64,000 bases of DNA, taken from Paenibacillus allorhizosphaerae. GTDB taxonomy: Bacteria > Bacillota > Bacilli > Paenibacillales > NBRC-103111. The DNA lies in assembly GCF_910594985.1 (NCBI RefSeq), contig NZ_CAJVCE010000025.1, forward strand, positions 28,989 to 92,988, given 5' to 3'. The position numbers were made by a program, and so were the translations under genes. Of this stretch, positions 1-8,152 are shown in pieces (position 1 is the stretch's first letter; every line of letters starts with the position of its first letter). The notes beneath the pieces are model-generated. The model did no database searches. It was not told the origin of the DNA and worked only from the letters and a program-made list of their open reading frames with translations.

Positions 1-613
1 GAATCAGTCGATAGCCTTTGCGAACTACGAGCAAGGAAATGAACAAGCCGGCAGCGGGATCCAAATAATAAAACAAATCATTTCCCAGGGAATGGCCAAG
101 CAGCGCTCCTCCGACGCCGATAAAAGCCGCGATGGACGAGTATACGTCGGAACGATGTTCCCACGCGTTCATCATCAGCGTCTGGCTGGAAAGCTGTTTG
201 CCTAACCGATACTTGTAACGGAACATGACTTCTTTCGCGATAATCGACAGGATGACGACAATGAAAGCGAGTTGGTTCGGCGGCTCGTCAACTCCATAGT
301 AGATCGCTTGCCCGGATGTAATGCCTACCTCAATCCCGATTACAAGCAAAAGCACCGCGACGGTCATTGCTGCTACGGACTCCGTCTTTCCCCTTGCGTA
401 GCGGTGATCATCGAGCGACCGCTTGCCTGACCGGCTCCCGATCAGTATGGCAATAGAGCCTGCAGCCGCTGAAGCCGAATGCAGCGCATCCGCGATAAGC
501 GCTTTGCTGTGCGCAACATAGCCGACCAGTCCTTGGAGCACCAGTAAGGCAATATTGCCGGCAATGCCAATCCATGCAACAAATTCCGTTTTCTTGTAAC
601 GTTCCTCTGTCAT
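1..613 (-). CDS. Cation diffusion facilitator (CDF) family transporter, 3' end cut by window edge
   Basis: Reading leftward from the ATG at 613 (ribosome site GGAGGGG seven to eight bases upstream) gives a membrane protein starting MTEERYKKTEFVAWIGIAGN, with at least four hydrophobic segments before the window ends. The CDF layout is clear: TM2 carries ADALHSAS, the loop has DDHRYARGKTES, and a later helix has NAWEHRSDVYSS. Such proteins export divalent metals in exchange for protons. Two signature spots differ from what I know of the family: HSxSD reads HSASA, and the HPYGHGK-type loop reads HRYARGK. The metal specificity is therefore uncertain. The C-terminal cytoplasmic domain lies outside the window. 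Confidence 0.85.
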   Translation of the reverse strand, partial: MTEERYKKTEFVAWIGIAGNIALLVLQGLVGYVAHSKALIADALHSASAAAGSIAILIGSRSGKRSLDDHRYARGKTESVAAMTVAVLLLVIGIEVGITSGQAIYYGVDEPPNQLAFIVVILSIIAKEVMFRYKYRLGKQLSSQTLMMNAWEHRSDVYSSIAAFIGVGGALLGHSLGNDLFYYLDPAAGLFISLLVVRKGYRLI

Positions 614-656
614 GGGGTCACCCCTCCATGAGATGATAAAGTAATTGAGCGATTAG

Positions 657-690
657 AAAGGCCGCCGAAACTCGCGGTTTCGCGCGGCCG
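657..690 (-). terminator. Intrinsic terminator after secF
   Basis: On the minus strand GGCCGC-G-CGAAAC is followed by a short loop and GTTTCG-GCGGCC, then TTTCT. The stem is nearly perfect and starts about 15 bases after the secF stop codon, so it should end the secD-secF transcript. Confidence 0.75.
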
Positions 691-703
691 GTACTTTTAT
701 TTT

Positions 704-1609
704 TTACGCTGCGGCTTTCTTTTTAGAACCGAGCGATTTGTGCTTGAAGTAGTACCAGAGCGGACCGGCAATACATATGGACGAATATGCGCCGCTAGTC
801 AACCCGATAATTTTCGCAAGAGCAAACAGTTTGATCGCCGGGCTGCCGAAAATAAACAAACAAACTGCAGCAATCAATACGGTAAGGACCGTATTAATAT
901 TCCGCGACATTGTCTGCCAAATGCTGTCATTCAGCAATTTCGCAACGTCTTCGGACGTTTTGAGCTTGGAGAACCGCAAATTTTCCCGTACGCGGTCAAA
1001 AATAACGATTTTATCGTTGATCGAATACCCGATGGTTGTCAGTACGGCCGCCATGAACGGCAAGTTCACCTCGAATCGGAAAATCGAGAAAAATGCAATG
1101 ACCATAAAGGCGTCGTGTAAAATCGCGATAATGGATGCGATTGCGAACCTCCATTCGAACCGGATCGTTACGTACAGGCAGATGGCCACGCTGGCAACAG
1201 CGATGGCGATAATCGCTTTGTTCCTTTGTTCAATCGCCATATCCGGAGTTACGGTGTTCACCTCTTGGGAAACTTTGTCCCCATAGGTGGCGACGAACTC
1301 ATCCTTTATTTTTTTCACGGTATCTTCCGACAAAATATCGTCGAACCGGACAGAAAGCCTGTCGCCGCTCTCTCCGCCGATCGTGCTGACCGCCGGTTCC
1401 ACGCCGGCATTTTTAAAGATTTGCTCCGCTTTCGCAGAATCCAAAGCTTGTCCTACCGTAATATCAAGCGATGTACCCGCTTTGAAGTCAACGCCGTAAT
1501 TCATGCCGCCTACAAGCAGAAAAATCAACCCAAGCACGATGATCGCGAGCGAACTGAAATAAAACTTTTTACGATGCTTTACAAAATCGATATGGTGTTT
1601 AAAGGTCAC
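704..1609 (-). CDS. secF: Protein translocase subunit SecF
   Basis: 301-residue membrane protein with the SecF layout: one N-terminal TM helix (about 15-35), a periplasmic-type domain (about 45-130), then five TM helices. Hallmarks include YGVDFKAGTSLDI near residue 38 and IGYSINDKIVIFDRVRENLR near 190-210, the conserved SecF signature. It pairs with SecD and, through the membrane potential, helps pull secreted proteins through SecYEG. Its start overlaps the end of secD by 11 bases, which suggests coupled translation. In B. subtilis the two are fused as SecDF; here they are separate genes. A hairpin terminator follows directly. Confidence 0.95.
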   Translation of the reverse strand: MTFKHHIDFVKHRKKFYFSSLAIIVLGLIFLLVGGMNYGVDFKAGTSLDITVGQALDSAKAEQIFKNAGVEPAVSTIGGESGDRLSVRFDDILSEDTVKKIKDEFVATYGDKVSQEVNTVTPDMAIEQRNKAIIAIAVASVAICLYVTIRFEWRFAIASIIAILHDAFMVIAFFSIFRFEVNLPFMAAVLTTIGYSINDKIVIFDRVRENLRFSKLKTSEDVAKLLNDSIWQTMSRNINTVLTVLIAAVCLFIFGSPAIKLFALAKIIGLTSGAYSSICIAGPLWYYFKHKSLGSKKKAAA

Positions 1610-2831
1610 GAATTTCCGCCTCCTTCACTCCGAAATACCCCGGCTTTTTGAACAAATTGCCGCGGATTAACAAGTGAATAAGCAGCCGCGCCAAAAAGAT
1701 ATTCGTTAAAATACTGACAATGATACTCACGATACTTGTGAAAGCGAAGCCCCGAATCGCGCCGTTCCCGATATAGAAAAGGACGGCACTTGCGATAATA
1801 TTCGTAATGTTCGCATCCATTATCGTCCGGAACGAGTGTTTGGAGCCTGATTTGAGCGAGGAGAGGATGCTTTTACCGCTGCGAATCTCTTCCCGAATCC
1901 GTTCGTACGTAATAATGTTCGCGTCCACCGCCATCCCGATACCGAGAATAAAGGCCGCAATCCCCGGCAGCGTAAGCGTTGCGTTCGCAAGTTCAAATAT
2001 GATGAGCAGCAGCCAAGCGTAAGTAATGATCGTAATCGAGGCCACGACGCCCGGTATCCGGTAAAACACCAGCATGAACAGTAAAATCAAGACGGATCCG
2101 ATCAATCCTGCCTTCACCGTTTCCTGCAAAGACAATAGCCCCAGGGAAGCCCCAACGCTTTGCGTGTACTTTTCCGTCAGCTTCAACGGCAGTGCCCCTA
2201 AGTTGATCGTATCCGCCAGCTTTTTCGCTTCATCGAACGTATAGTTACCGGTAATGCTTGCCGATCCGTCCGTCAGAACTTGCTGCACGATCGGCGCGGA
2301 AAGCTCCGTTTCATCCAAATAAATAGCCAGCGGCTTACCTAACAGCTTTTCGGTCACCGCTTTGAACTTCTCTTTATCTTTTACCTGGATCGAGATCATC
2401 GGCCGATTGCTTTGGTCGTAACCGAGCTTCGCTCCGCCTTCGACAAAGTCGCTTCCGATCATTTCTTTCGTTCCGTCGGGACCACGGAAAGTGAGTTCCG
2501 CCGGTTTCTTAATAATTTTTCTTACTTCTTCTTCGTTGACGACCCCGGCTAATCTTACGCGAATGCGATTCGTGCCTTCCGTCGTAATTTCCGGCTCGGC
2601 CACGCCGAGCTCGCTTGCTCTTTTTTCCAAGCTGACCGCCGTCTGCTTGAGCGATTCCGGTGTAACCGGTTTCCCCGCCTCGATCGGCTCCGCTACGTAC
2701 AAAATTTCAAACCCGCCCTTGAGATCCAGTCCCAGCTTGATGTTCTTCACCAGCGCCGGACTCGTGTACGCAATGGAGGCGAACAAAATCGCGACGATAG
2801 CGAAAAAAGAGACAATTCTTTTGATGTCCAT
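1599..2831 (-). CDS. secD: Protein translocase subunit SecD
   Basis: 410 residues: N-terminal TM anchor (about 5-27), the KLGLDLKGGFEILY motif (near 32-45) typical of SecD, an extracellular P1-type domain, and a C-terminal six-helix RND-like region with GIGMAVDANIITYERIREE near 295-315. The start ATG has GGAAGGAGAT upstream. It works with SecF as an accessory to the Sec translocon in the cytoplasmic membrane. It is the first gene of a secD-secF pair; comN lies upstream, separated by a terminator. Length is normal for a stand-alone SecD. Confidence 0.95.
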   Translation of the reverse strand: MDIKRIVSFFAIVAILFASIAYTSPALVKNIKLGLDLKGGFEILYVAEPIEAGKPVTPESLKQTAVSLEKRASELGVAEPEITTEGTNRIRVRLAGVVNEEEVRKIIKKPAELTFRGPDGTKEMIGSDFVEGGAKLGYDQSNRPMISIQVKDKEKFKAVTEKLLGKPLAIYLDETELSAPIVQQVLTDGSASITGNYTFDEAKKLADTINLGALPLKLTEKYTQSVGASLGLLSLQETVKAGLIGSVLILLFMLVFYRIPGVVASITIITYAWLLLIIFELANATLTLPGIAAFILGIGMAVDANIITYERIREEIRSGKSILSSLKSGSKHSFRTIMDANITNIIASAVLFYIGNGAIRGFAFTSIVSIIVSILTNIFLARLLIHLLIRGNLFKKPGYFGVKEAEIRDL

Positions 2832-2928
2832 AACGATCTCCTTCCATAATCAATATTCCTATTATACCTACCTCCGAAAAACGAGTCAATTTGAAGGATT
2901 TTGGCGAATTCGCCGCGGGAGCAACGAA

Positions 2929-2964
2929 AAAAGACGCCCTTCTCAACGGAAATGGGCATCTTTG
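2929..2964 (-). terminator. Terminator overlapping the end of comN
   Basis: Minus-strand sequence AAAGATGCCC, then about 13 bases, then GGGCGTCTTTTTT. The left arm lies inside the last codons of comN and the stop codon sits in the loop, so coding sequence and terminator share bases. Confidence 0.75.
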
Positions 2965-3524
2965 TATATGCTCATCGTCATCCAGTTCATGAACTGCGTT
3001 ACTTTTAACGATAAAATATCGTTAACGATCCGGTGTATCGGCGGAATACCGCTCTTCCCGTATTTATCGCTGACGCATTCCCAAATTTCTCTTCCGGTCA
3101 CTTGCTCGTAACCCAGCATACGGAATTCCGCCGCCTTGCTGCGGCATATTTCTTCGATGACCTGGTTCAGCTCGTCTGCGTCCATTCCCGGCTCTTCATC
3201 CGTATCGTCTGCGTCCATTCCCGACTCTTCCTCAGTATCGTCCGCCGCACGGTCCTGATCCGCCGCATGTTCGGCCTCAACCGGGGTTTCGGCGTCGATC
3301 GCTCCCGCAGCCGCAATTTCGTTCGCCACAGCGGGGAGCATGTCCTGCGGCTGCGGCCGCTCGTCTGCTTCCGGTCCGAAAAACTGTTCCATATATGGCA
3401 CGCCGTCCACGGCTTTCCCTTCTGCGCCGGCATTCGACTCATTCGCAGCAGGCAAATCGTTCTCCTCGACTTCTTCCAGCTTGCCGGAGCCTTCCCGGTT
3501 CTGCTTCCATTCGTCTTGCCCCAT
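2943..3524 (-). CDS. comN: ComN-like post-transcriptional regulator (post_transc_reg family)
   Basis: 193 residues. The last 75 or so match the ComN/YrzD family: LNQVIEEICRSKAAEFRMLG, then VTGREIWECVSDKYGKSG and a helix ending in MTMSIYKDAHFR. In B. subtilis ComN acts on comE mRNA and lies between spoVB and secDF, the same place as here. The first 110 or so residues are an acidic, low-complexity extension absent from the B. subtilis protein as I recall it, with a near-duplicate EESGMDADDTDEEPGMDADE segment. The start ATG has GGGAGG ten bases upstream. Function of the extension is unknown. Confidence 0.75.
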   Translation of the reverse strand: MGQDEWKQNREGSGKLEEVEENDLPAANESNAGAEGKAVDGVPYMEQFFGPEADERPQPQDMLPAVANEIAAAGAIDAETPVEAEHAADQDRAADDTEEESGMDADDTDEEPGMDADELNQVIEEICRSKAAEFRMLGYEQVTGREIWECVSDKYGKSGIPPIHRIVNDILSLKVTQFMNWMTMSIYKDAHFR

Positions 3525-3690
3525 ATATGCTTGACCTCCCGCGCAATCGCTTGTCGAATAATGTATTCGCTGCGTGCATCCGATTTCCTGCCGCCGGGCG
3601 CTTCCCGGCCTTTATAAAAATTATTGCATGCATTCGGACAGGTTATGCATATCCATTAATAATCAGGTGGCAGAAAAGAGGTTTATTCCC

Positions 3691-5256
3691 GTGACAAAAC
3701 AATCGTTCATCAAGGGCACGCTCATCCTGCTTGCAGCCGGCATTATTAATCGCATTCTCGGCTTCATTCCGCGGATTACGCTTCCGCGCGTAATCGGGGC
3801 CGAAGGAATCGGTCTTTACCAGATGGGATACCCGTTTCTTATCGTTATATTGACGATTGTCACGGGGGGAATTCCCATTGCGGTGGCCAAGCTGGTCGCC
3901 GCTGCCGAAGCCGAGGGCGATGAAGCAAGAGTCCGCAGCATTTTCCGGATTACGCTGTCGCTCTCATTTATCTTAAGCTCCGTCTTTACCGCCGGCACTT
4001 ATTTCGGAGCCAGCCGGATTACGGAATATTTATTCACCGACGACAGGGTATATTTAACTTTTCTCTGCATGACGCCGATCATCTTCATCGTAGGAATATC
4101 CGCCGTATTCCGCGGCTATTTTCAAGGACGCCACAACATGATCCCGACGGCGCTGTCTCAGGTCATCGAAACGATCGTCCGGATCGTCACCGTCCTCGCG
4201 TTCGCCTACCTCATGCTGCCTTACGGCATCGAATATGCGGCGGCCGGAGCAATGGTCGGCGTGCTCGCCGGTGAAGTATGCGCCATGCTTGTTCTTATGC
4301 TGTTGTACAGGCAGGGACGCAAAAAAGCGCCTGCGGCTGCCGCGGGTAAAAACGGCAAGGCCGGCGCTCTCTCCCACATCGACAACTTGAAGCAAATCGT
4401 CAAGCTCGCTCTTCCGGTAACGGGCAGCAAGCTGGTCGGCTCCTGCTCCTATTTGCTGGAATCGATTTTGATCGTGCAATGTTTGGCTGCCGCAGGCGTC
4501 GCCACCAAAGTGGCGACAGCCCAATACGGTGCTCTGCAAGGAATGGTCATGCCTGTGCTGCTGCTTCCAAGCGCGCTGACGTACTCGCTCGCCGTCTCGT
4601 TAATTCCGTCTTTATCCGAAGCGTCGGCCCTCGGCGATATGAAGACCATCCACAAACGGCTGCATCAATCGCTGAAGCTCGCCTTGGTCACCGGTGCTCC
4701 GTTTGCCGTAATCATGTATGTGCTGGCTGAACCGATATGCTTATATATGTATGGACAGGCCGGGGTGGGTGCCATGCTCAAAATGATGGCCCCTGCTGCG
4801 CTGTTCATTTACTTCCAAGCCCCTCTCCAGGCGGCGCTTCAGGCGCTTGAACGTCCCGGCAGTGCGCTCATTAATACGCTTGTCGGATCATCCGTAAAGC
4901 TTGTTCTCATATACTTCCTGGCCAGCAATCCGCAATTCGGCATTCTTGGCGCGGTCGTCGCGATCACGGTCAATATTATGCTCGTCACCGTCTTGCATTG
5001 GAACAGCATCGCCCGGCTGCTGAAATTTTCCATGAACGCTAGCGACTTCTTCAAAGTGGCATTCAGCATGGCCGCTGCCGGAATGACCTGCCACCTGGTC
5101 ATGTTTACGCAATGGACCGACAGCGGGATGATCCGTTTCCTTGCTGCATGCTGCGCCGGAATGCTCGTGTATTTAATGATTGCCCTGCTGCTGAGGCTGT
5201 TCGACCGGTCTGATTTGTTCCGATTGTTCTGGCTGGGCAAACGGTTTGTAAAGTAG
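3691..5256 (+). CDS. spoVB: Stage V sporulation protein B, MOP/MATE-type flippase
   Basis: 521 residues from the GTG at 3691 (AGAGG upstream; the frame is open further 5' but has no better ribosome site). About 14 hydrophobic segments, the N-terminal FIKGTLILLAAGIINRILGF and IGAEGIGLYQMGYPF motifs of the SpoVB/MurJ branch of the polysaccharide-flippase superfamily. SpoVB is needed for spore cortex formation, most likely by moving lipid-linked precursors across the forespore outer membrane. Length is close to the 518 residues of B. subtilis SpoVB. It is transcribed away from comN and converges on the DUF421 gene with only four bases between stop codons. Confidence 0.93.
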   Translation: MTKQSFIKGTLILLAAGIINRILGFIPRITLPRVIGAEGIGLYQMGYPFLIVILTIVTGGIPIAVAKLVAAAEAEGDEARVRSIFRITLSLSFILSSVFTAGTYFGASRITEYLFTDDRVYLTFLCMTPIIFIVGISAVFRGYFQGRHNMIPTALSQVIETIVRIVTVLAFAYLMLPYGIEYAAAGAMVGVLAGEVCAMLVLMLLYRQGRKKAPAAAAGKNGKAGALSHIDNLKQIVKLALPVTGSKLVGSCSYLLESILIVQCLAAAGVATKVATAQYGALQGMVMPVLLLPSALTYSLAVSLIPSLSEASALGDMKTIHKRLHQSLKLALVTGAPFAVIMYVLAEPICLYMYGQAGVGAMLKMMAPAALFIYFQAPLQAALQALERPGSALINTLVGSSVKLVLIYFLASNPQFGILGAVVAITVNIMLVTVLHWNSIARLLKFSMNASDFFKVAFSMAAAGMTCHLVMFTQWTDSGMIRFLAACCAGMLVYLMIALLLRLFDRSDLFRLFWLGKRFVK

Positions 5257-5260
5257 GCGT

Positions 5261-5938
5261 TTATCGCTTTTTATCAATAAACCACTTGCCGCGGTGATCG
5301 ACGGAACAGAAAAAAACGTCCTTGAATTCTTTGATCCCTCGGGCCTGAAGCTCCCGCTTCAGCCAGAACCGGGTTTTGCCCAGCTTGGTCAAGCTGTCGT
5401 CCTGCACCTTTCCGTCCATAATAAGCGGGAGCGGCAATCCTTCATAGCGGAACAACGGCTTGTCTTTCGAATCACCGGATGGTTCCCCCGGTGTTCTTTC
5501 TTTTACCGTTAATTTACCGGAAGGCTCCAGTACCGCAAATTCGACATCCGCGACGTTCAATATTTTATTTTCCCGCAGCTGCAGCAGCAAATCGTCCAGA
5601 TTATACCGTTCCCGCTTCATCTCCTCACGGTTCAGCTTTCCTTTCACGATGAGTTCCGACGGTTTCCCTTCAAACCATCGCCGCAACTTTTCGTTTTTAA
5701 GCGACACATATGCAATGAGCATTTGAATCGCGACCAGTGTGACCATCGGTAATATGCCTTCCAATAGCGGTTTGTTCATGTCCTCGAGCACAAATACCGC
5801 GATTTCCGCAATCATAATCGAAATGACCAAGTCGAAGACAGACAGCTTCCCGATTTCTCTTTTGCCCATAATACGCATCGTAAAAAATACGATCACATAA
5901 ATCAGTATGGTGCGAAAAAGCAGAGTTGACATCTGCAT
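5261..5938 (-). CDS. DUF421 (YetF-like) membrane protein
   Basis: 225 residues from the ATG at 5938, which has AAGGAGG 12 bases upstream; longer upstream readings lack a ribosome site. Three N-terminal TM helices (to about residue 85) carry MRIMGKREIGKLSVFDLVIS, the family's typical first-loop motif, followed by a soluble domain with FEGKPSELIVKGKLN and LREN. DUF421/YetF proteins are common in spore formers, several copies per genome; their biochemical role is unsettled. A candidate forespore promoter lies upstream (see 5974-6003). The gene is convergent with spoVB. Confidence 0.85.
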   Translation of the reverse strand: MQMSTLLFRTILIYVIVFFTMRIMGKREIGKLSVFDLVISIMIAEIAVFVLEDMNKPLLEGILPMVTLVAIQMLIAYVSLKNEKLRRWFEGKPSELIVKGKLNREEMKRERYNLDDLLLQLRENKILNVADVEFAVLEPSGKLTVKERTPGEPSGDSKDKPLFRYEGLPLPLIMDGKVQDDSLTKLGKTRFWLKRELQARGIKEFKDVFFCSVDHRGKWFIDKKR

Positions 5939-5973
5939 GGATCGATCCGTCCTCCTTGGAAAGGGTGCATGGG

Positions 5974-6003
5974 TATTTTGACCTTGGGTGAAGGCGAACA
6001 TGC
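5974..6003 (-). promoter_or_regulatory. Candidate sigma-G-type promoter for the DUF421 gene
   Basis: Minus strand reads GCATG, 18 bases, then CAAAATA. This fits the sigma-G pattern GHATR-N18-CATNHTA with one mismatch, and the same bases also fit the sigma-F -10 pattern. It lies about 35 bases upstream of the gene's start. Found by eye only. Confidence 0.4.
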
Positions 6004-6047
6004 GGGTGAAATGTTGGTAAGAGGAAAAACGAATTCCGAAGGAGGAA

Positions 6048-6070
6048 CATGTACTATTTCGTAGTACATG
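6048..6070. repeat. Perfect 9-bp palindrome in the divergent promoter region
   Basis: CATGTACTA-TTTCG-TAGTACATG lies between the leftward DUF421 gene and the rightward small membrane gene. It could be an operator for either gene or an RNA hairpin; no regulator is identifiable nearby. Confidence 0.55.
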
Positions 6071-6117
6071 CCCATACAATGGGAGTATAGAATGGTTCGT
6101 GATGGAGGTTGAAGAAT

Positions 6118-6477
6118 GTGAAAAGTTCTCCTTTGTTTTCCGGTTTAATGTATGCGGGATTGTTTATGCTAGTCGGCACACTGCTTGCTTCACTAATTAT
6201 GCTCGGAACGAATGTGCCGGAGAGCTCGTGGCTGAGCTCGGCTCTGTTCATTCACGGCGTGGCCATGTTCATCGGCGGAATTTCGTCGGGAAAACGAGGC
6301 GGCAGCAAGGGTTGGTATCATGGCGGCCTGCTCGGCATCGTCTACGCGGTCATCGTCTGGATCATCGGCTTTTTGGCGTATGATGCCGGGCTGACGAAAG
6401 AGCTGATGTACTTGACCGGTGTCGCTTTTGCAGCGGGAGCGCTCGGAGGGATGATCGGGGTCAATATGAAAAAGTAA
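6118..6477 (+). CDS. TIGR04086-family membrane protein (YrzE-like)
   Basis: 119 residues with four hydrophobic segments and a glycine-rich character (SSGKRGGSKGWYHGGLLG in the central loop). It resembles the TIGR04086/YrzE family that sits between yajC and spoVB in Bacillus, the same place as here. I chose the GTG at 6118 because GGAGG at 6104-6108 is nine bases upstream; the TTG at 6109 touches the ribosome site and is too close. Function unknown. Confidence 0.8.
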   Translation: MKSSPLFSGLMYAGLFMLVGTLLASLIMLGTNVPESSWLSSALFIHGVAMFIGGISSGKRGGSKGWYHGGLLGIVYAVIVWIIGFLAYDAGLTKELMYLTGVAFAAGALGGMIGVNMKK

Positions 6478-6489
6478 CGAATGTCCAGA

Positions 6490-6541
6490 CAAAAAAAGCG
6501 AGCGCCGACGGATGAATGTACCCTGGCCTCGCTTTTCTTTT
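6490..6541. terminator. Bidirectional terminator between the YrzE-like gene and yajC
   Basis: AAAAAAAGCGAG, a loop of about 27 bases, and CTCGCTTTTCTTT form a stem with a T-run on each strand, serving the two convergent genes. Confidence 0.75.
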
Positions 6542-6556
6542 GCGGCATTCGCCGCT

Positions 6557-6904
6557 TTATTTCTTTTCTTCCTTTTTTTCTTCTTTCTTTTCTTCCGCCG
6601 CCGAACTGCTCGTTATGGAATTGATGGCCGAACGATCGAAAGTGAGTTTTGTTACATCGTTGACGCGAAGTACGACGGAATCGTCCGTAATCTCGACAAT
6701 TGTCCCGTGCATACCGCCGATGGTAACGACCTTGTCCCCTTTTTTCAAATTACCCAGCATCATGCTGCGCGTTTTTTGCCGTTTCTGTTGAGGACGAATA
6801 AGTAGGAAATACAGAACAACGAACATCAGTACAAGCGGACCGTAAGTGACAAGCATCGATTCAACGCCGGACGGTTGTGCCGCCGGGTCAGCCGCTAACC
6901 ACAT
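6557..6904 (-). CDS. yajC: Preprotein translocase subunit YajC
   Basis: 115 residues from the ATG at 6904 (GAAGGGGG upstream). One TM helix (about 17-40) is followed by the family motif LLIRPQQKRQK, then a small soluble domain with LKKGDKVVTIGGMHGTIVEI. The C-terminus is an unusual charged tail of repeated EEKK units. YajC associates with SecD and SecF at the Sec translocon. It is the last gene of the leftward run from ruvC through queA and tgt, a placement conserved in many bacteria. Confidence 0.93.
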   Translation of the reverse strand: MWLAADPAAQPSGVESMLVTYGPLVLMFVVLYFLLIRPQQKRQKTRSMMLGNLKKGDKVVTIGGMHGTIVEITDDSVVLRVNDVTKLTFDRSAINSITSSSAAEEKKEEKKEEKK

Positions 6905-6982
6905 GCAATCTACCCCCTTCTCCATTAACTAAAATCGTTATGTATGCAGCCGAATCGCTCCGAGAGGAACGTTCCGCCGCGA

Positions 6983-8116
6983 TTAAAACCCTTTGCTGTT
7001 CTCGTCTATGCCGTACTTTTCAAAGAAGGTTGCGCGGAAATCGAGCAAACGATCTTCGCGGATCGCCTGGCGAACGCCCCGCATCAGCTCCAGCAGAAAG
7101 TGCAGGTTATGATATGTAGTCAGACGAATACCGAAGGTCTCGTCCGCTTTAATCAAGTGGCGAATGTAGGCCCGCGAGTAATTGGTGCAGGTGTAGCAGG
7201 AACATTCCGGATCAAGCGGCCCGAAATCTTCCGCGTATTTGGCATTGCGCACGACGAGCCTGCCTGAGCTGGTCATAATGGTTCCGTTGCGCGCAATCCG
7301 TGTCGGAAGCACGCAATCAAACATATCGATTCCTCGTATGGCACCGTCTACAAGCGCATCCGGCGAACCGACGCCCATCAAATAGCGCGGCTTATTCGCC
7401 GGCAATAAAGGAACGGTATAGTCAAGCACCTCATACATAAGATGTTTCGGCTCACCGACGCTCAATCCCCCAATAGCATACCCCGGGAAATCCATGGAAG
7501 TCAACTCAACGGCGCTCTGCTTGCGCAGATCTTCATACATGCCTCCCTGCACGATAGCGAACAATCCCTGTTCGTTCGGACGGCTATGCGCTTTGAGGCA
7601 GCGTTCTGCCCAGCGGGTCGTCCGCTCCAGTGAATGCTTCGCGTAACTATGCTCGGCCGGATAAGGCGGGCATTCGTCGAACGCCATAATAATATCTGCG
7701 CCTAGCGCGTTCTGAATCTCAATCGACTTTTCCGGGGATATAAACAGCTTGTCCCCGTTCAAGTGCGACCTGAACTCTACGCCCTGTTCGCTGATTTTGC
7801 GCATTTCGCTCAAGGAAAACACTTGAAAGCCGCCGCTGTCCGTCAAAATCGGGCGATCCCAATTCATGAAGCGGTGCAATCCCCCGGCAGCCTTGACCAG
7901 CTCATGTCCGGGCCGGAGAAACAGATGGTACGTATTGCTTAAAATAATGTGCGCATCCATCGCCTTGAGCTCTTCCGGGCTCATCGTTTTCACCGTTGCC
8001 TGGGTACCGACTGGCATAAAAGCAGGCGTCTCGATCACGCCATGCGGGGTGTGAACCCGTCCGAGTCTCGCTCCGGATTGTTTGCACGTCTTAATATGTT
8101 CGTATGTAATCGTCAT
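6983..8116 (-). CDS. tgt: tRNA-guanine transglycosylase
   Basis: 377 residues. It swaps guanine-34 in GUN-anticodon tRNAs for the queuosine precursor preQ1. Seen: the nucleophile region ILTDSGGFQVFSLSEMRKIS (about 90-110), MAFDECPPYP (about 155), GGLSVGEPKHLMYEVLDYTV (about 230), and the zinc site CSCYTCTNYSRAYIRHL (about 315-330, three cysteines plus histidine). The length is normal. It lies directly downstream of queA, which acts two steps later in the same pathway. Confidence 0.97.
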   Translation of the reverse strand: MTITYEHIKTCKQSGARLGRVHTPHGVIETPAFMPVGTQATVKTMSPEELKAMDAHIILSNTYHLFLRPGHELVKAAGGLHRFMNWDRPILTDSGGFQVFSLSEMRKISEQGVEFRSHLNGDKLFISPEKSIEIQNALGADIIMAFDECPPYPAEHSYAKHSLERTTRWAERCLKAHSRPNEQGLFAIVQGGMYEDLRKQSAVELTSMDFPGYAIGGLSVGEPKHLMYEVLDYTVPLLPANKPRYLMGVGSPDALVDGAIRGIDMFDCVLPTRIARNGTIMTSSGRLVVRNAKYAEDFGPLDPECSCYTCTNYSRAYIRHLIKADETFGIRLTTYHNLHFLLELMRGVRQAIREDRLLDFRATFFEKYGIDENSKGF

Positions 8117-8152
8117 TGAATAATCCTTCTCCCTGTCAGTTCACAAACCGCT

